A stretch of 64,000 bases of DNA from Schlegelella aquatica (GTDB lineage: Bacteria; Pseudomonadota; Gammaproteobacteria; Burkholderiales; Burkholderiaceae_C), in the NCBI RefSeq assembly GCF_026013905.1, contig NZ_CP110257.1, positions 1,736,001 to 1,800,000 on the forward strand, read 5' to 3'. Positions 63,261 to 64,000 of the stretch are shown here, one piece after another. Below the pieces are notes generated by a model. It had not been told where the DNA came from. It searched no databases and saw only the letters and a program-made list of their open reading frames with translations. Both the position numbers and the translations under genes were made by a program. Position 1 is the stretch's first letter, and the number at the start of each line of letters is the position of its first letter.

Positions 63261-63488
63261 TCAAGGCTCTGCGCGTGAAGTGGAGGACAGCACCGCCTGG
63301 CTCACGTCCCGCTGCAACTGATGCAGTTGCCCCTGGAGGGAAGCGGGTTGCGTGCCGGCCCCGGCCCCGGAGCCCACCGTCATGCTCGGGACAGCCGGTA
63401 CCGCCACCGAAGTGAGCTGCTTCTTGGCCGCAAGGGCGAGGGCGGCCACCACCACGATCAGAGTTGCGAGACTGAACAAGGCGCGCAT
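63261..63488 (-). CDS. Small single-span membrane or secreted protein, 75 residues
   Basis: ATG (MRALFSLATLIVVVAALALAAKKQL) opens a 75-residue protein. The N-terminal hydrophobic helix is followed by Val/Pro/Gly-rich sequence (VAVPAVPSMTVGSGAGAG) and a polar helix (QGQLHQLQRDVSQAVLSS). It may be a signal anchor. I do not recognise a characterised family. It is the first gene of the tadA-ldcA-yejABEF run, one base before tadA, which supports it being real. Confidence 0.7.
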   Translation of the reverse strand: MRALFSLATLIVVVAALALAAKKQLTSVAVPAVPSMTVGSGAGAGTQPASLQGQLHQLQRDVSQAVLSSTSRAEP

Positions 63489-63856
63489 GACGCAGATGAA
63501 GGAATCCGGGTGGCGATTTTGTAACACCGCCCGGCCGAACTTTCCGCGCCGCCCGTCTGGGACGAACGGCCACCGATCGGCCGGCCTCGCGGCCTCACTC
63601 CCACTCGATGATGCCCCCCGAGGGAGACACAGGGCCAACTTGGACATTCACCGTCTGAAACACCGTCTGGACATGACGAGCCGCCTGGGACTCCCCCCAC
63701 TCCGCCATCACTATAGAGCCTCGCCGACTCCGCCCATGCCTCTGACTATCGGCACCTGATCGCAGGAACGTTCGCGCAATCTTGCTTGAGGCATCGCGGC
63801 GAAGTGTCGGATCATCGCTTCGTCCCATCGACGCTCAGCATCGCCAACGCCACCCC
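63489..63856. other. 368-base intergenic region without a firm gene
   Basis: Divergent promoter region between the small membrane protein (minus) and the antiporter (plus). Seen inside: a TACAAA-like -10 candidate on the minus strand (63518-63523), a GGCCTCGCGGCC-type GC-rich palindrome near 63584-63595, the direct repeat at 63649-63669, and a 37-codon minus-strand ORF (63595-63708) ending SPSGGIIEWE with no recognisable family. Confidence 0.5.
63649..63669. repeat. Direct repeat CACCGTCTG-AAA-CACCGTCTG
   Basis: Two exact 9-base copies separated by AAA, in the intergenic region before the antiporter gene. TGGACAT sequences flank the pair on both sides (63641 and 63668). Confidence 0.6.
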
Positions 63857-64000
63857 ATGCACGGTCCCTTCTCGGAGTTCGCCCTGTTGTTGATGATCGG
63901 CGCGCTGGCCGGCGCCGCCTTCGTGCGCTTGCGCCAGCCGGTGCTGATCGCCTACATCGTCGTGGGCATCGCGGTGGGACCCGCCGGCTTCGGGCTCGTG
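63857..64000 (+). CDS. CPA2 family cation:proton antiporter (5' end only)
   Basis: Forty-eight codons are present from ATG (MHGPFSEFALLLMIGALAGAA) to the window edge. The first membrane helix, then FVRLRQPVLIAYIVVGIAVGPAGFGLV (in parts) with the conserved RQP and GxxxGP turn, are characteristic of KefB/KefC-like and other CPA2 monovalent cation/proton antiporters. Whether it has KefC-type TrkA domains cannot be told from this fragment. Confidence 0.85.
   Translation, partial: MHGPFSEFALLLMIGALAGAAFVRLRQPVLIAYIVVGIAVGPAGFGLV

Noticed and set aside
63595..63828. Remnant of guaA, suggested by the C-terminal IEWE
   Set aside because: Only the last four or five residues resemble GMP synthase; the preceding sequence does not match, so a pseudogene call is not supported.

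Overview
The window is about 64 kb of very GC-rich, densely coded bacterial chromosome with no rRNA, tRNA, IS element, prophage or CRISPR array that I could see. Gene content and order (smc-zipA-ligA-def, dapC-dapD-pilU-like-dapE-prmB, ohrR-ohr, lexA followed by an imuA-like gene, a liv-type transporter beside beta-oxidation genes, yejABEF) point to a betaproteobacterium of the order Burkholderiales, perhaps near the Rubrivivax/Leptothrix/Caldimonas group. That placement is inferred from protein signatures and gene order; no database search was run.

Region 1 (1-20156, all minus strand): the window opens inside tex. Next comes an approximately 18 kb catabolic block: two SDR dehydrogenases, an AidB-like and a DmdC-like acyl-CoA dehydrogenase, a CurA-like reductase, a PaaI-type thioesterase, a Dabb protein, a 65-residue membrane protein, a thiolase and a bifunctional enoyl-CoA hydratase/3-hydroxyacyl-CoA dehydrogenase. 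Upstream of these lie a complete branched-chain-amino-acid-type ABC transporter (two ATPases, two permeases, one binding protein) and an acyl-CoA ligase. Together they look like uptake, CoA activation and beta-oxidation of a fatty or other carboxylic acid. A perfect 12-bp palindrome in front of the bifunctional enzyme is a likely TetR-family operator.

Region 2 (20376-28616): selO-msrB (overlapping), yciB, bolA and a periplasmic parvulin form a plus-strand run. A DUF1624 membrane protein, the rRNA hydroxylation factor rlhA, a PF10118 metal-dependent hydrolase and its divergent TetR regulator follow. Region 3 (28656-43852) holds housekeeping genes: purL, map, glnD, then def-ligA-zipA-smc on the minus strand. 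Region 4 (43853-51662): queF, then dapC, dapD, a PilU-like ATPase, dapE, prmB and the ABC-F protein yheS.

Region 5 (51876-55871) is stress-oriented: ohrR with a candidate operator, ohr, an asparaginase divergent from lexA with two tandem SOS-box candidates between them, and an imuA-like gene with no imuB or dnaE2 beside it. Region 6 (55924-63488, minus strand) is one apparent operon: a small membrane protein, tadA, ldcA, yejA, yejB, yejE, an unlisted 32-codon ORF and yejF. The pairing of an LD-carboxypeptidase with a Yej peptide importer suggests muropeptide recycling. The window ends in the first 48 codons of a CPA2 cation/proton antiporter.

No wholly new multi-gene system was evident. The most interesting signals are the Walker A Lys-to-Arg change in the LivF-like ATPase, the coupled 32-residue ORF between yejE and yejF, the ldcA-yej linkage, the tandem LexA boxes, the orphan imuA with its repeat-bearing N-terminus, and a recurring -10-box-to-ATG layout that suggests leaderless transcripts.
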